25,194 nt of DNA, from NCBI GenBank assembly GCA_036803025.1, contig DAIRVC010000018.1, positions 1-25,194 on the forward strand, given 5' to 3'. Origin of the DNA: DAIRVC01 sp036803025. GTDB lineage: Bacteria; Chloroflexota; Anaerolineae; Anaerolineales; E44-bin32. How positions within the stretch are numbered: the stretch's first letter is position 1; the number at the start of each line of letters is the position of its first letter. The position numbers were made by a program, and so were the translations under genes. This document shows, piece after piece, positions 1 through 7,376 of this stretch. Below the pieces are notes generated by a model. That model was not told the DNA's origin, did no database searches, and worked only from the letters and a program-made list of their open reading frames with translations.

Positions 1-32
1 AGGGTCGGGATCGGTCCATGCGCGTCCGAGGC

Positions 33-362
33 TCAGCGGCGGCCCGGCGCCGCATGACGGAGTAGGACGCCGACACCCAAGGCGATGAGCAAGACCCCCA
101 GGAAGTGCCCCTCCTCGAGCCAGCCGACCGATACGGCGGTCCAGAACAACCCGCCCGCTATGACCAGGATGCCGGCGGTAACCCCGCGCCGGCCGGGGAT
201 CCGGCAGGCGTCGGCCGTCAGCCACACGCCGGCCAACACCACCAGGAGCGGCGGCAGCGGGAGATCGTCAAGCGGGAGCAGTCCGAGATTCACGGCCAGG
301 AGCAGCAACCCGACGGCCGTCAGGCCGACTCCCAAGACCCACGCGCCGGAGCGGGACCTCAT
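33..362 (-). CDS. Small four-helix membrane protein (DUF5668/LiaF-N-like)
   Basis: This is a 109-residue, very hydrophobic protein with four predicted membrane segments at about residues 8-27, 36-52, 62-80 and 87-101, and short Arg-rich ends (MRSRSG at the N-terminus, APGRR at the C-terminus). Paired helices joined by a short Pro/Asp/Leu-rich turn resemble the DUF5668 or LiaI/LiaF transmembrane region found in envelope-stress proteins. That match is by pattern only. The open frame extends upstream to 446, but I chose the ATG at 362 because a GGAGAAGG ribosome site lies directly before it and hydrophobic coding begins there. It starts 8 nt after the acetyltransferase stop, so the two are probably co-transcribed. 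It has no enzymatic motif; a role in envelope sensing would be inference. Confidence 0.6.
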   Translation of the reverse strand: MRSRSGAWVLGVGLTAVGLLLLAVNLGLLPLDDLPLPPLLVVLAGVWLTADACRIPGRRGVTAGILVIAGGLFWTAVSVGWLEEGHFLGVLLIALGVGVLLRHAAPGRR

Positions 363-370
363 CCTTCTCC

Positions 371-871
371 CTACAGCCCCTTCGCCAGAATATACGCGGG
401 TTCGGCGATGTTGCGCACGATCCCGCGGTCGTCCAGGTACGACCATTGCCCAGGGTCCTCGCCGACGACCGAATAGCCGAGTCGCTCATACAACCGACGC
501 GCCCGCGGGTTCACCTTTGCGGCCGCGATGGCTGCCTGCTGATAGTCCCGTTCCCGCAGTGCGGCCTCGGCGGTCTCGATCAGTTGGCTGCCCACGCCCC
601 GACCGCGAAAGCCCTCGCGGACGCGGAACGAGTACAGGTAGCCGGTCAATTCCGGACGGGGCAGGCAGGCCAGGTCGGTGCCGAACTGCACGATCAGCTG
701 CCCCACGATCACGCCGTCACTCTTCGCCAGCAGGATCGTCTTTCGGCCCTGGCAGGCATCCAGGAAGGCCGCCCGATAGAGACGGCGGAAGTGACGGAAC
801 TCACCCTCCCACTCCATCCCGGGCAGATCGTCCTCGGTGGCCCGGCGGATCTCGACCTGCGGACTATCCAC
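371..871 (-). CDS. GNAT family N-acetyltransferase
   Basis: This 166-residue protein has the GNAT fold: an N-terminal VEIRRATEDD strand, a substrate region, and the acetyl-CoA motif A at about residues 98-113 (VREGFRGRGVGSQLI, matching the R/Q-x-x-G-x-G/A pyrophosphate loop). Motif B follows around VNPRARRLYERLGY. Such proteins transfer an acetyl group from acetyl-CoA to an amine; the substrate cannot be read from the sequence. The open frame continues to 1027, but those residues are an out-of-frame reading of the upstream gene's end. I chose the GTG at 871, which overlaps the last 8 nt of the nucleotidyltransferase gene and has a GGAGG about 12 nt upstream. The overlap implies translational coupling and a shared operon with both neighbours. 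Confidence 0.82.
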   Translation of the reverse strand: MDSPQVEIRRATEDDLPGMEWEGEFRHFRRLYRAAFLDACQGRKTILLAKSDGVIVGQLIVQFGTDLACLPRPELTGYLYSFRVREGFRGRGVGSQLIETAEAALRERDYQQAAIAAAKVNPRARRLYERLGYSVVGEDPGQWSYLDDRGIVRNIAEPAYILAKGL

Positions 872-3491
872 CGGTCTGACGCGCCTCCTGCAAGAGTTGG
901 GCCAGTCGCGCCTCTTCCTCGGCAGTACTGCGGATCTCGCCATCCACCCGAGCCGCCCGCAGTGACCAAAGGATGCGCTTGTACTCAGGTCCCGGAGGCA
1001 GGCCGACCTTGAGCAGCGCGTTGCCATCCGTGGCCGGCATCACATGCCGCCAGTCCTCCAGGTAGCGCTCGAGGATCGCTCGAGCCGGTGACCCTTCGTC
1101 GAAGGCCAGCCAGGCTGCAGCCAGGGCCGCCTCGTGCAGGCCTTCCCAACGCGAGACCCACTCGCTCGGGCGGATCGCCTCGATCTTCCCGCTGAGCTCG
1201 AGGCCCAGTCGATTGGCCTCCAGGGCCGGCTCTTCGACCGCCAGCGGCAGGCTCAGGCGCCGGCAGACGGCGTGAGCCTCGCCTTCAGGGAGCCGGAAGA
1301 CCCACAGTGCGATGCGCAAGAACTGCGCCTCCGGCTCCGACTGCATCCGCCAGGTCTCTTGCGGCCGAAAGCTCTCGGCCAATGCGAAGCGCCCCGCCAA
1401 CCAGTCGTCCCACGCCAGCCCCGGATGAATCGAGCGGAGCAGTCCCAGGGTTCGCAGCCGCCCCATGATCTCCGCCAGGCGAGCCTCGCGAAAGATCAGG
1501 ACCAGTTCGTTGCGGATTCGTTCTCCGCTCACTCGATCCAGGAGGGGCAGCGCCTGCCCAAGAAGCTCCAGGGTCCGGGACTCGATCGAGAAGCCCAGAC
1601 GCTGCTCCAGCCGGACGGCACGCAGCATGCGCGTCGGGTCGTCGACGAAGCTGATCGAGTGCAAGACCCGGACCAGACGCTGTTCCAGGTCCCGCTGCCC
1701 GCCCCACGGGTCGAGAAGGGTGCCGAAGAAGCGGCCGTCCAGACGCAGCGCGAGTGTATTGATCGTGAAGTCGCGCCGGTGCAGGTCAAGCTTGATGCTG
1801 CCTCTTTCGACCGAAGGCAGCGCGGTCGGGTGCGTGTAGAACTCGGTGCGAGCGCTGACGAAATCGAGGCTCTCCGGCAACGCCTCGGCAGCCTGCTTGC
1901 CTCCGCAGCGCTCCAGCAAGGCGCGGTTGCGCCGGTCCAGCCGCCACTTGGCGGTCCCGAAGCGATGATGGCTGCTGGTCCGGCCGCCATAGGCCTCGGC
2001 CAGGTCGCGCGCCAGCCGGACTGCGTCGCCTTCGACCACCAGGTCGAGATCCACGCTGGGCGTGCCCAGCAGCAGGTCGCGCACGAAACCGCCGACGATG
2101 TAGACTGCCGCGCCGGCCCGTTCCGCCTGGCGTCCGATCTCCTCGAGCAAGGAGAAGCGAGCCGGCGGCAGCGCGGCCCGCAGTCGCTCGGTCAGGTTCG
2201 GCGTGGCCGGCGCACCGGCGCTGGCCAGCGTCTTGAGCAGATCGGTGCGCGTCACGATGCCGACAATCGTCCCGCTCTCAGGATCGACGACCGGCACCTG
2301 GCCCCAGTCGTGTCGGATCATCACGCGCTGCAGGTGCTGTACTGAATCGGACGGCAGAACGGTCAATGTCCCGGCGTCCATCACCTGTGCCACGGGCAGC
2401 GACCCCAGCCCGTGCGCCATCGCTCGGTCCACCGCCCGTCGGGTCAACAGCCCGACCACGCGCCCGCCCTCGGCGACGGGATAGCCCTCGTGCCCGAAGC
2501 GCTGCATACGTTCGGCGGCATCGGCGACACGCGCCGCGGGCTCGAGAAGCTGCGGGCCGCGCGACATGATCTCGCCCACGGTCCGGTCAGGCCGGATGTT
2601 CTCAGCCAGGAGCGTGAGCAGCTCGCCGCGTACGGATTCCACCGACCGCTTGCGGATCAGCGCCGCAGCGGCGCGGTCGTGCCCTCCGCCCCCGAAGTGC
2701 TGCGCCACGCGCCCCACGTCGATCGCCTCGGTCGACGAGCGCGCCACCAGCTGAACGTTGCCGTCCAGAGCCACCAGGACGAACAGCCCGGCCGGGTCGA
2801 ACAGGTCGCGCAGCTTGTGCGCCAGGGTCGAGATCTCCTCGGTCAGCCCCTCGGCTGCGGCGCAGGCGACCACCACCGACAGCCCGTGGTAGAGATGGGT
2901 CTCAGCCGACTCGAGCAGGCGGTCGTACAGCTCTCGCTGTCCGGGGGAAAGCGGATGGTTGAGAAAGTCGACCGCGATCGTCAGGCTGGCGCCCGATTCG
3001 AGCAGCCAGGCGCAGGCGCGCACATCGCGTGGACTCGTGCTGCCGTAGGAGAGCGAGCCGGTGTCCTCGTAGATGCCCAGGAGCAGCAGCGTCGACTCGA
3101 CCAAGCCAAGTTGGGGATGGCTCTCCTGCAGCGCCTCGACCAACAACGTGGTGGTCGCCCCGACCTCCTCCAGATGGTACGTCCAACCGGCCTCGGATGC
3201 CCCTTCCTTCGGATGGTGGTCAACCACATGCACGCGCGTGTCAGGGCTCAGACCCTTCAGTGAGGGAAGCGACAGGGTATCGACCAGCGTGACGCGTTCG
3301 ACGGCCTCGCGCGGCAGTTCGTCGTGCTCGACCAGGGGCAAGGCGTCGCCGTACAGCGTCATGAAGGCGCGCACGTTGCGGTTCAGCCGGCGCGGCAGGA
3401 CGGCGTACGCGGACGGTTCCGTCAGGCGCGAAGCGACTAACGCCGCGACGGAATCGAAATCAGCCTGGTCGTGCGTCAGAATCAGGTGCAT
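864..3491 (-). CDS. DHH-CBS-tRNA nucleotidyltransferase fusion protein
   Basis: This 875-residue protein has three modules. Residues 1-295 are a DHH/DHHA1 phosphoesterase, with an N-terminal Asp cluster (THDQADFD), the DHH triad at 91-93, YEDTG at 141-145 and the Gly-rich FGGGGHDRAA loop near 266. Residues 300-420 hold two CBS domains. Residues 445-875 are a class II poly(A) polymerase/CCA-adding enzyme, with VGGFVRDLLLG (466-476), the metal-binding DLDLVVEG (481-488), RRDFTINTLALR (572-583), DDPTRMLRAVR (617-627) and GERIRNEL (656-663). This order is known from CCA- or A-adding enzymes of Aquifex, cyanobacteria and related lineages. It probably matures or repairs tRNA 3' ends, while the DHH module may degrade oligonucleotides or cyclic dinucleotides. 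Whether it adds A, CC or CCA cannot be decided here. A TATAAT ends 7 nt before the ATG, so its mRNA may be leaderless. Confidence 0.93.
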   Translation of the reverse strand: MHLILTHDQADFDSVAALVASRLTEPSAYAVLPRRLNRNVRAFMTLYGDALPLVEHDELPREAVERVTLVDTLSLPSLKGLSPDTRVHVVDHHPKEGASEAGWTYHLEEVGATTTLLVEALQESHPQLGLVESTLLLLGIYEDTGSLSYGSTSPRDVRACAWLLESGASLTIAVDFLNHPLSPGQRELYDRLLESAETHLYHGLSVVVACAAAEGLTEEISTLAHKLRDLFDPAGLFVLVALDGNVQLVARSSTEAIDVGRVAQHFGGGGHDRAAAALIRKRSVESVRGELLTLLAENIRPDRTVGEIMSRGPQLLEPAARVADAAERMQRFGHEGYPVAEGGRVVGLLTRRAVDRAMAHGLGSLPVAQVMDAGTLTVLPSDSVQHLQRVMIRHDWGQVPVVDPESGTIVGIVTRTDLLKTLASAGAPATPNLTERLRAALPPARFSLLEEIGRQAERAGAAVYIVGGFVRDLLLGTPSVDLDLVVEGDAVRLARDLAEAYGGRTSSHHRFGTAKWRLDRRNRALLERCGGKQAAEALPESLDFVSARTEFYTHPTALPSVERGSIKLDLHRRDFTINTLALRLDGRFFGTLLDPWGGQRDLEQRLVRVLHSISFVDDPTRMLRAVRLEQRLGFSIESRTLELLGQALPLLDRVSGERIRNELVLIFREARLAEIMGRLRTLGLLRSIHPGLAWDDWLAGRFALAESFRPQETWRMQSEPEAQFLRIALWVFRLPEGEAHAVCRRLSLPLAVEEPALEANRLGLELSGKIEAIRPSEWVSRWEGLHEAALAAAWLAFDEGSPARAILERYLEDWRHVMPATDGNALLKVGLPPGPEYKRILWSLRAARVDGEIRSTAEEEARLAQLLQEARQTGG

Positions 3492-3498
3492 CGGGGGG

Positions 3499-3504
3499 AT
3501 TATA
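3499..3504 (-). promoter_or_regulatory. -10 element of the DHH-CBS-nucleotidyltransferase gene (leaderless arrangement)
   Basis: On the minus strand TATAAT is followed by CCCCCCG and the ATG at 3491, a 7-nt gap. There is no purine-rich ribosome site in between. No convincing -35 box is visible. Confidence 0.6.
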
Positions 3505-3551
3505 CATCCGGGCTCGCGAGCGCTGCCTGCTCCGGGGCCGTGTCGGCTGGA

Positions 3552-4970
3552 TCAGACGCGCGAGTCGGATGGAGCGGTGATGATCGTTCCTTCGAATGGG
3601 GGGAGACGCAGCCGAACGGCTCCGGCCGTGACCGTGCGAGGCGTCCCGTGCAATTCGTCCTGCGTGGGCGTCCCCTCCGCCCAGCCGACGGCCGAGACCG
3701 GGAGCTCGACCAGGCGCGTCGAGCCTGAGGCATTGGCGACAACGATGGCCGCCTGACCGGCGGTCTTCCGGGCAAAGGCGTACACGCCGGCGGCGTCGTC
3801 AGCCAGCAGGCGCAGATACTCACCGCGGCGCAGCGGCTCCAACTTGCGCCGCAGACCGATCAGCCGGAGGTAGTGGTCGCGCAGGCCAGGCTCCCACTCC
3901 GCCTCGTTCCAGGGGAAAGCCCGGCGCGAGTCGGGATCCTTCCCACCCTCCAATCCGACCTCGTCTCCGTAAAAGACGGCCGGTGCACCGGGTAGCCCGA
4001 ACTGGATCAACGCCATCAGCCGCACCTTGCGCGCCTCGCCGCCGCACAGGGTTCGGACACGCGCCGTGTCGTGCGAGCCAAGAGGAAGGTAGCTGGCGAA
4101 GACATGTTCCGACGGATAGGCGGTCAGAAGCGACTCGATCCCGGTCGCCAGATCCGTGGTCGCCCGCTTCGCCTCTGCCACCCACTCCAGGAGCGCACTG
4201 CGCAGCGGGTAGTTCATCAGGCCGTCGAAGTGCCGCGGCCCGACCCAGCGCGGATTGACGTCCCAGATCTCGCCGACCAGGTAGGCCTGCGGGTTGGCCG
4301 ACTTGACCCGCTCGCGGAATTCGGCCCAGAAGCTGTCGTCGTCGATTTCATTCGGGACATCCAGCCGCCAGCCATCCGCACCCGCTTCGATCCAGTACTT
4401 CCCGACGCCGAGCAGGAACTCCCGCACCTGCGGGTTGCCGGTGTTGAACTTCGGCAGGCTGCGGAAACCCCACCAGGCCGCATAGTTCTCGGCTTCCCCC
4501 TCGCCATAGGCGTCCAGCGGGAAGCGGCGGACATGGTACCAGTCCCGGTAAGGCGAGTGCGCCTGGTTCTCGAGCAGGTCCTGAAAGGCGAAGAAGCCGC
4601 GACCGGAGTGGTTGAGGACGGCGTCCAGGATGACGCGCACGCCGTTCCGATGGGCGATCTCGAGCAGTTCGTCGAAGTCCTCGCGCCGCCCAAGCCTCGG
4701 ATCGATGCGGTAGTAGTCGGTGGTGTTGTAGCGGTGGTTGGAGGTGGCCTGGAAGATCGGCGTGAAGTACAACGCGCTGACGCCCAGATCCAGCAGGTAG
4801 TCGAAGCGCCGGATCACGCCGCGCAGGTCGCCCCCCTGAAAGCCGTCGGTCGTCGGGCGCGCCCCCCAGGGCTGAACGTTCGGCGGATCGTTGGATCGAT
4901 CGCCGTTGGCGAAGCGGTCCGGAAAGATCTGGTAGAAGACGGAGTCCTTTACCCAGTCGGGGACGGTCAT
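3552..4970 (-). CDS. Alpha-amylase family glycoside hydrolase (GH13, neopullulanase/cyclomaltodextrinase-like)
   Basis: This 472-residue GH13 enzyme has all the conserved regions: DAVLNH (116-121), LPKFN (172-176, the region V motif of neopullulanases and cyclomaltodextrinases), GWRLDVPNE (200-208, nucleophile D204), VGEIWD (232-237, acid/base E234) and GSHDTAR (298-304, stabiliser D301). It hydrolyses alpha-glucosidic bonds in maltodextrins, pullulan or cyclodextrins. Unlike typical neopullulanases of about 580 residues it lacks the N-terminal CBM34 domain and begins directly at the catalytic barrel (WVKDSVFYQIFPDRF). There is no signal peptide, so it should be cytoplasmic and act on imported oligosaccharides. 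The ATG at 4970 has GAGGA 7 nt upstream. It follows the solute-binding lipoprotein by 50 nt on the same strand, suggesting joint use of alpha-glucans. Confidence 0.92.
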   Translation of the reverse strand: MTVPDWVKDSVFYQIFPDRFANGDRSNDPPNVQPWGARPTTDGFQGGDLRGVIRRFDYLLDLGVSALYFTPIFQATSNHRYNTTDYYRIDPRLGRREDFDELLEIAHRNGVRVILDAVLNHSGRGFFAFQDLLENQAHSPYRDWYHVRRFPLDAYGEGEAENYAAWWGFRSLPKFNTGNPQVREFLLGVGKYWIEAGADGWRLDVPNEIDDDSFWAEFRERVKSANPQAYLVGEIWDVNPRWVGPRHFDGLMNYPLRSALLEWVAEAKRATTDLATGIESLLTAYPSEHVFASYLPLGSHDTARVRTLCGGEARKVRLMALIQFGLPGAPAVFYGDEVGLEGGKDPDSRRAFPWNEAEWEPGLRDHYLRLIGLRRKLEPLRRGEYLRLLADDAAGVYAFARKTAGQAAIVVANASGSTRLVELPVSAVGWAEGTPTQDELHGTPRTVTAGAVRLRLPPFEGTIITAPSDSRV

Positions 4971-5020
4971 CTAGGTCCTCACGCGCAGGCTGGGTCCGGG
5001 AGGCACGCTCGCCATCGGGC

Positions 5021-6325
5021 TCAAGGTGTTGGCGTGGGCGCGAGTGCCAGCTCGGCTTCTCGTGCCGCTCTCTCGAGGATCAGCGGCAGGTTCCCGATCA
5101 ACCGCGCGGTCGTGTCGATGGCGCGCTGCAACGGGATGCGGAATGCCTCGAACCTCGCCTGCCTCGGGTAGGGCACGCCGTCAACCAAGGCCGCCAAGGC
5201 TGCGGCGCGCAGCGGATCTTCCAGGATGACTCCCTGGATCGTCGGCAGGTGATCCGCGCCGTTCGGGTCGGCCAGCTCCTGCTGCGCCTCGGGCGACATC
5301 AAGTCGGCCAAGAAGGTCCATGAGGCCTGCAGGTCCTCGGGCGCCAGGCCGGAGGCGAGGTAGGCGTTTTGCGTTCGGACGAATCCGGACAGCCGCCGCT
5401 GGCCCAGCTCGACGGCCGGCCAAGGGTCGATGCGCAGATCTTGCTCGCCGACCGACAACCGCAGCCGCTCGAGGTCGCGCGTATCACCCAGAATCCAGGC
5501 CGCCTCGCCGGCCTCGAAGCGACGCAAATCCTCCCCGCTCCCTGCCGGGACCGTTCCGGCCTGTGCCAGGTTCAGCACGACCTGCAGCCAGCACAGCCCC
5601 GCGGGGGTCTCGAACGCCGGCGCGCCCGATGAATCCATCCACTCACCACCGCAGGCGGTCAGAAAGGAGGCGACGCGATCGACTCCCAGATCGAACGCCG
5701 CGCGCGTTCCCGCGGCGGCCGCCGCGGGCCACTCACCGACCGTCTCGATCGGAGCCGGGACCTGCGCCGCGCGCGCGTACAGGACCGTGCCGTGCAGCTC
5801 AAGCGGCAGGCCCAAGAGGCTGCCTTCGAATTCCGCCTGCCTCAGCGCCACCGGGTACAGGGCTTCGCGCAGGCTGGCCGCCATCAACTCGCTCAGATCT
5901 TGGATCGAGGACTGCGCCCAAAGGGCCGGGCCCCAGGTGTCCGGGCCGATGACGATCGTCGGCCCGGCGCCTGACCGCATCGCCTCGGCGAATGCGGCCG
6001 CCAGTTCCGATTCCCGATAGTAGACGATTTCGAACTGGACGTCCGGATGGTCTTCCCGGAAGAGTTCGGCCAGGCGCAGCAGAGGCTGCAACGCCTGCGG
6101 GCCCCAGGAGAGCCAGACACTCACCCGCGGCCCGTCGGCAGGCAGACTCTGCCCGGCGGGCGTCGGCAAGGAGGTCGGCGTCACAAGGGGTGAAATGTGC
6201 GCGGTCGGCGTGCCCGAGGCTGGGGTATCCGCCGAAGGCGGCGCACCGCACGCCGTGAGCACCACGGCGGCCGAGATCCAGAGGAGGTGTCGGGAGGCGA
6301 GGCGTCTCGTGCCCATGCGCATCAT
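5021..6325 (-). CDS. Extracellular solute-binding lipoprotein (ABC sugar-importer type)
   Basis: This protein of about 434 residues has a basic N-terminus, a hydrophobic signal stretch and a lipobox VLTAC with the lipidated Cys near residue 26. A Thr/Pro/Ser-rich linker (PLVTPTSLPTPAG) then leads to a family 1-like periplasmic binding domain (RVSVWLSWGPQALQPLLRLAE; EDHPDVQFEIVYY; LLGLPLELHGTVLYAR). Such proteins capture a sugar or oligosaccharide outside the membrane and deliver it to an ABC permease. No permease or ATPase gene is nearby. The alpha-glucan hydrolase downstream suggests a maltodextrin-like ligand, which is inference. The start is uncertain: ATGs at 6325, 6322 and 6316 are in frame and none has a good ribosome site, while the frame stays open to 6373. 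The protein ends in a short APTPTP tail. Confidence 0.85.
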   Translation of the reverse strand: MMRMGTRRLASRHLLWISAAVVLTACGAPPSADTPASGTPTAHISPLVTPTSLPTPAGQSLPADGPRVSVWLSWGPQALQPLLRLAELFREDHPDVQFEIVYYRESELAAAFAEAMRSGAGPTIVIGPDTWGPALWAQSSIQDLSELMAASLREALYPVALRQAEFEGSLLGLPLELHGTVLYARAAQVPAPIETVGEWPAAAAAGTRAAFDLGVDRVASFLTACGGEWMDSSGAPAFETPAGLCWLQVVLNLAQAGTVPAGSGEDLRRFEAGEAAWILGDTRDLERLRLSVGEQDLRIDPWPAVELGQRRLSGFVRTQNAYLASGLAPEDLQASWTFLADLMSPEAQQELADPNGADHLPTIQGVILEDPLRAAALAALVDGVPYPRQARFEAFRIPLQRAIDTTARLIGNLPLILERAAREAELALAPTPTP

Positions 6326-6337
6326 GATCACAGAATG

Positions 6338-6363
6338 ACGCCGCCTGAGGCGGCTGACGGCGT
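6338..6363 (-). promoter_or_regulatory. Overlapping inverted repeats in the solute-binding protein leader
   Basis: Two nested inverted repeats share this stretch: GCCGCC-TGA-GGCGGC (6340-6354), and ACGCCG (6338-6343) paired with CGGCGT (6358-6363). They begin just after the likely -10 box (TACACT on the minus strand, 6364-6369) and lie ahead of the start codons at 6325-6316. The position fits an operator or a leader hairpin. Function is inferred from position only. Confidence 0.4.
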
Positions 6364-6369
6364 AGTGTA
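6364..6369 (-). promoter_or_regulatory. Likely extended -10 element for the solute-binding lipoprotein gene
   Basis: On the minus strand the sequence reads GTGGTACACTAC, which fits an extended -10 (TG-n-TACACT). Transcription would start near 6357, leaving a leader of about 30 nt before the ATG at 6325. No good -35 box is visible at 16-18 bp. Confidence 0.4.
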
Positions 6370-6449
6370 CCACGCAGGCCAGCCTCCACCGCCGCCGGCC
6401 GCCCCTCTCGGCCGGAGCTCAGCGCGCGGCTCGACCGCGCCTCGGGCGC

Positions 6450-6455
6450 TATAAT
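6450..6455 (+). promoter_or_regulatory. -10 element of lipM (leaderless arrangement)
   Basis: A perfect TATAAT is followed by 7 nt (CGGCCGC) and then the ATG at 6463. The predicted transcription start is therefore at or next to the A of the start codon. There is no Shine-Dalgarno sequence and no clear -35 box. Confidence 0.6.
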
Positions 6456-6462
6456 CGGCCGC

Positions 6463-7286
6463 ATGGATTCGACCAACCACTGGCGGGTCGTGGTCGCGGG
6501 ACCCCTCTCGGGACCGCAGAACATGGCCCTCGACGAGGCCATCCTCGAATCGGTCGTCGCCGGCGACTCCCCGCCGACGCTGCGCCTGTATGCCTGGGCC
6601 CCGCCCTGCCTTTCGCTCGGGTATGCGCAACCGCACAGCGATGTCGATGAGCCTCGTCTGCGTCGCCTGGGGTGGGACCTGGTCCGCCGCCCGACCGGCG
6701 GCAGAGCCATCCTGCACATCGATGAGCTGACCTACTCCGTCGCGGCCCCCGAGCGTCACCCGCTGATGGCAGGCGGGGTCCTCCCCAGCTACCAGCGTTT
6801 GAGCCGCGGTCTCCTGGCCGCGTTGGATGAACTCGGCCTAGAAGCTCAGGTGCAGCCGGCTGCCGGAGAGGGCGAGGCCGAGCGATCGAATCCGATCTGC
6901 TTTCAGGCCCCGAGCGCGTACGAGATCACCGTCGGCGGGCGCAAGCTGATCGGCAGCGCTCAGGTGCGGCGNNNNNNNNNNTACTCCAACACGGATCTCT
7001 TCCGCTATCCGGGGATATCGGGCGGGTGTGCCTGGCATTGCGTTTCGCGGATGAGGAAGCCCGCAGCCAGGCAGCCAAGGCGCTTGGCCGCCGGGCGACG
7101 ACGGTCCAGGCATGCCTGGGCAGAACTGCCGAGTGGGCGGATGCGGCGCAGGCTTTCATCACCGGCTTCAGCCGTGCGCTGGAATTGCGGTTCGACGAGC
7201 AGTCGCTGAGCGACGAGGAATGGCGCCGCGCCGATGAGCTGACGAGCGCGCGCTACGCGGCACCCGGCTGGACGCGCAGGCTTTGA
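6463..7286 (+). CDS. lipM: Octanoyltransferase LipM-like (lipoate biosynthesis), interrupted by an assembly gap
   Basis: This BPL/LplA/LipB-fold protein moves octanoyl groups from acyl carrier protein to lipoyl domains as the first step of lipoate synthesis. Visible motifs are GPQNMALDEAI (17-27), RRPTGGRAILH (75-85), DELTYSV (87-93) and ICFQAPSAYE (145-154). Its C146 matches the active-site Cys of LipM, with K161 in GGRKLIGSAQ. LplA ligases lack this Cys, which is why I prefer LipM; a ligase remains possible. The ten N at 6972-6981 break the frame. Downstream the true frame resumes as LQHGSLPL (from 6984) and runs to the TGA at 7286 with a typical C-terminal helical region (AQAFITGF). About eleven missing bases would restore both frame and family spacing, so the break is an assembly artefact and not a pseudogene. 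No lipA or lipoyl-accepting enzyme lies nearby. Confidence 0.8.
6972..6981. other. Assembly gap (10 N) inside lipM
   Basis: Ten N are a placeholder. The reading frames on either side do not match across 10 bases, but they match across 11 (or 8, 14 and so on). Eleven gives seven residues between GSAQ and LQHG, as in family members. Confidence 0.95.
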
Positions 7287-7312
7287 GAAGGGATCGCGCC
7301 CGAGGCGGCGGT

Positions 7313-7326
7313 CCGGGCATGCCCGG
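7313..7326. repeat. 14-bp perfect palindrome between convergent genes
   Basis: CCGGGCATGCCCGG is a perfect palindrome in the 90-bp space between lipM (plus, ends 7286) and the propeller lipoprotein gene (minus, ends 7377). It could form a short hairpin in either transcript. No T-tract follows on either strand, so it is not a standard intrinsic terminator. Confidence 0.45.
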
Positions 7327-7376
7327 TACGGCGGCGTAGCGGCGCGGCGAGGACGGGAAAGACCCGGGCAGTCAGT

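Noticed and set aside
1..19. Possible start of another minus-strand gene (ATG at 19, MDRSRP)
   Set aside because: Only six codons are inside the window and no ribosome site is clear, so it cannot be supported.
1134..2345. 403-residue plus-strand frame
   Set aside because: It is antisense to the nucleotidyltransferase, Gln/Arg-rich and without motifs.
7026..7286. Separate 86-residue gene starting at a GTG after the first gap
   Set aside because: The frame continues upstream into LQHGSLPL, so it is the C-terminus of lipM rather than its own gene.
7313..7326. Intrinsic terminator after lipM
   Set aside because: The palindrome is real, but no T-tract follows on either strand; it is kept only as a repeat.
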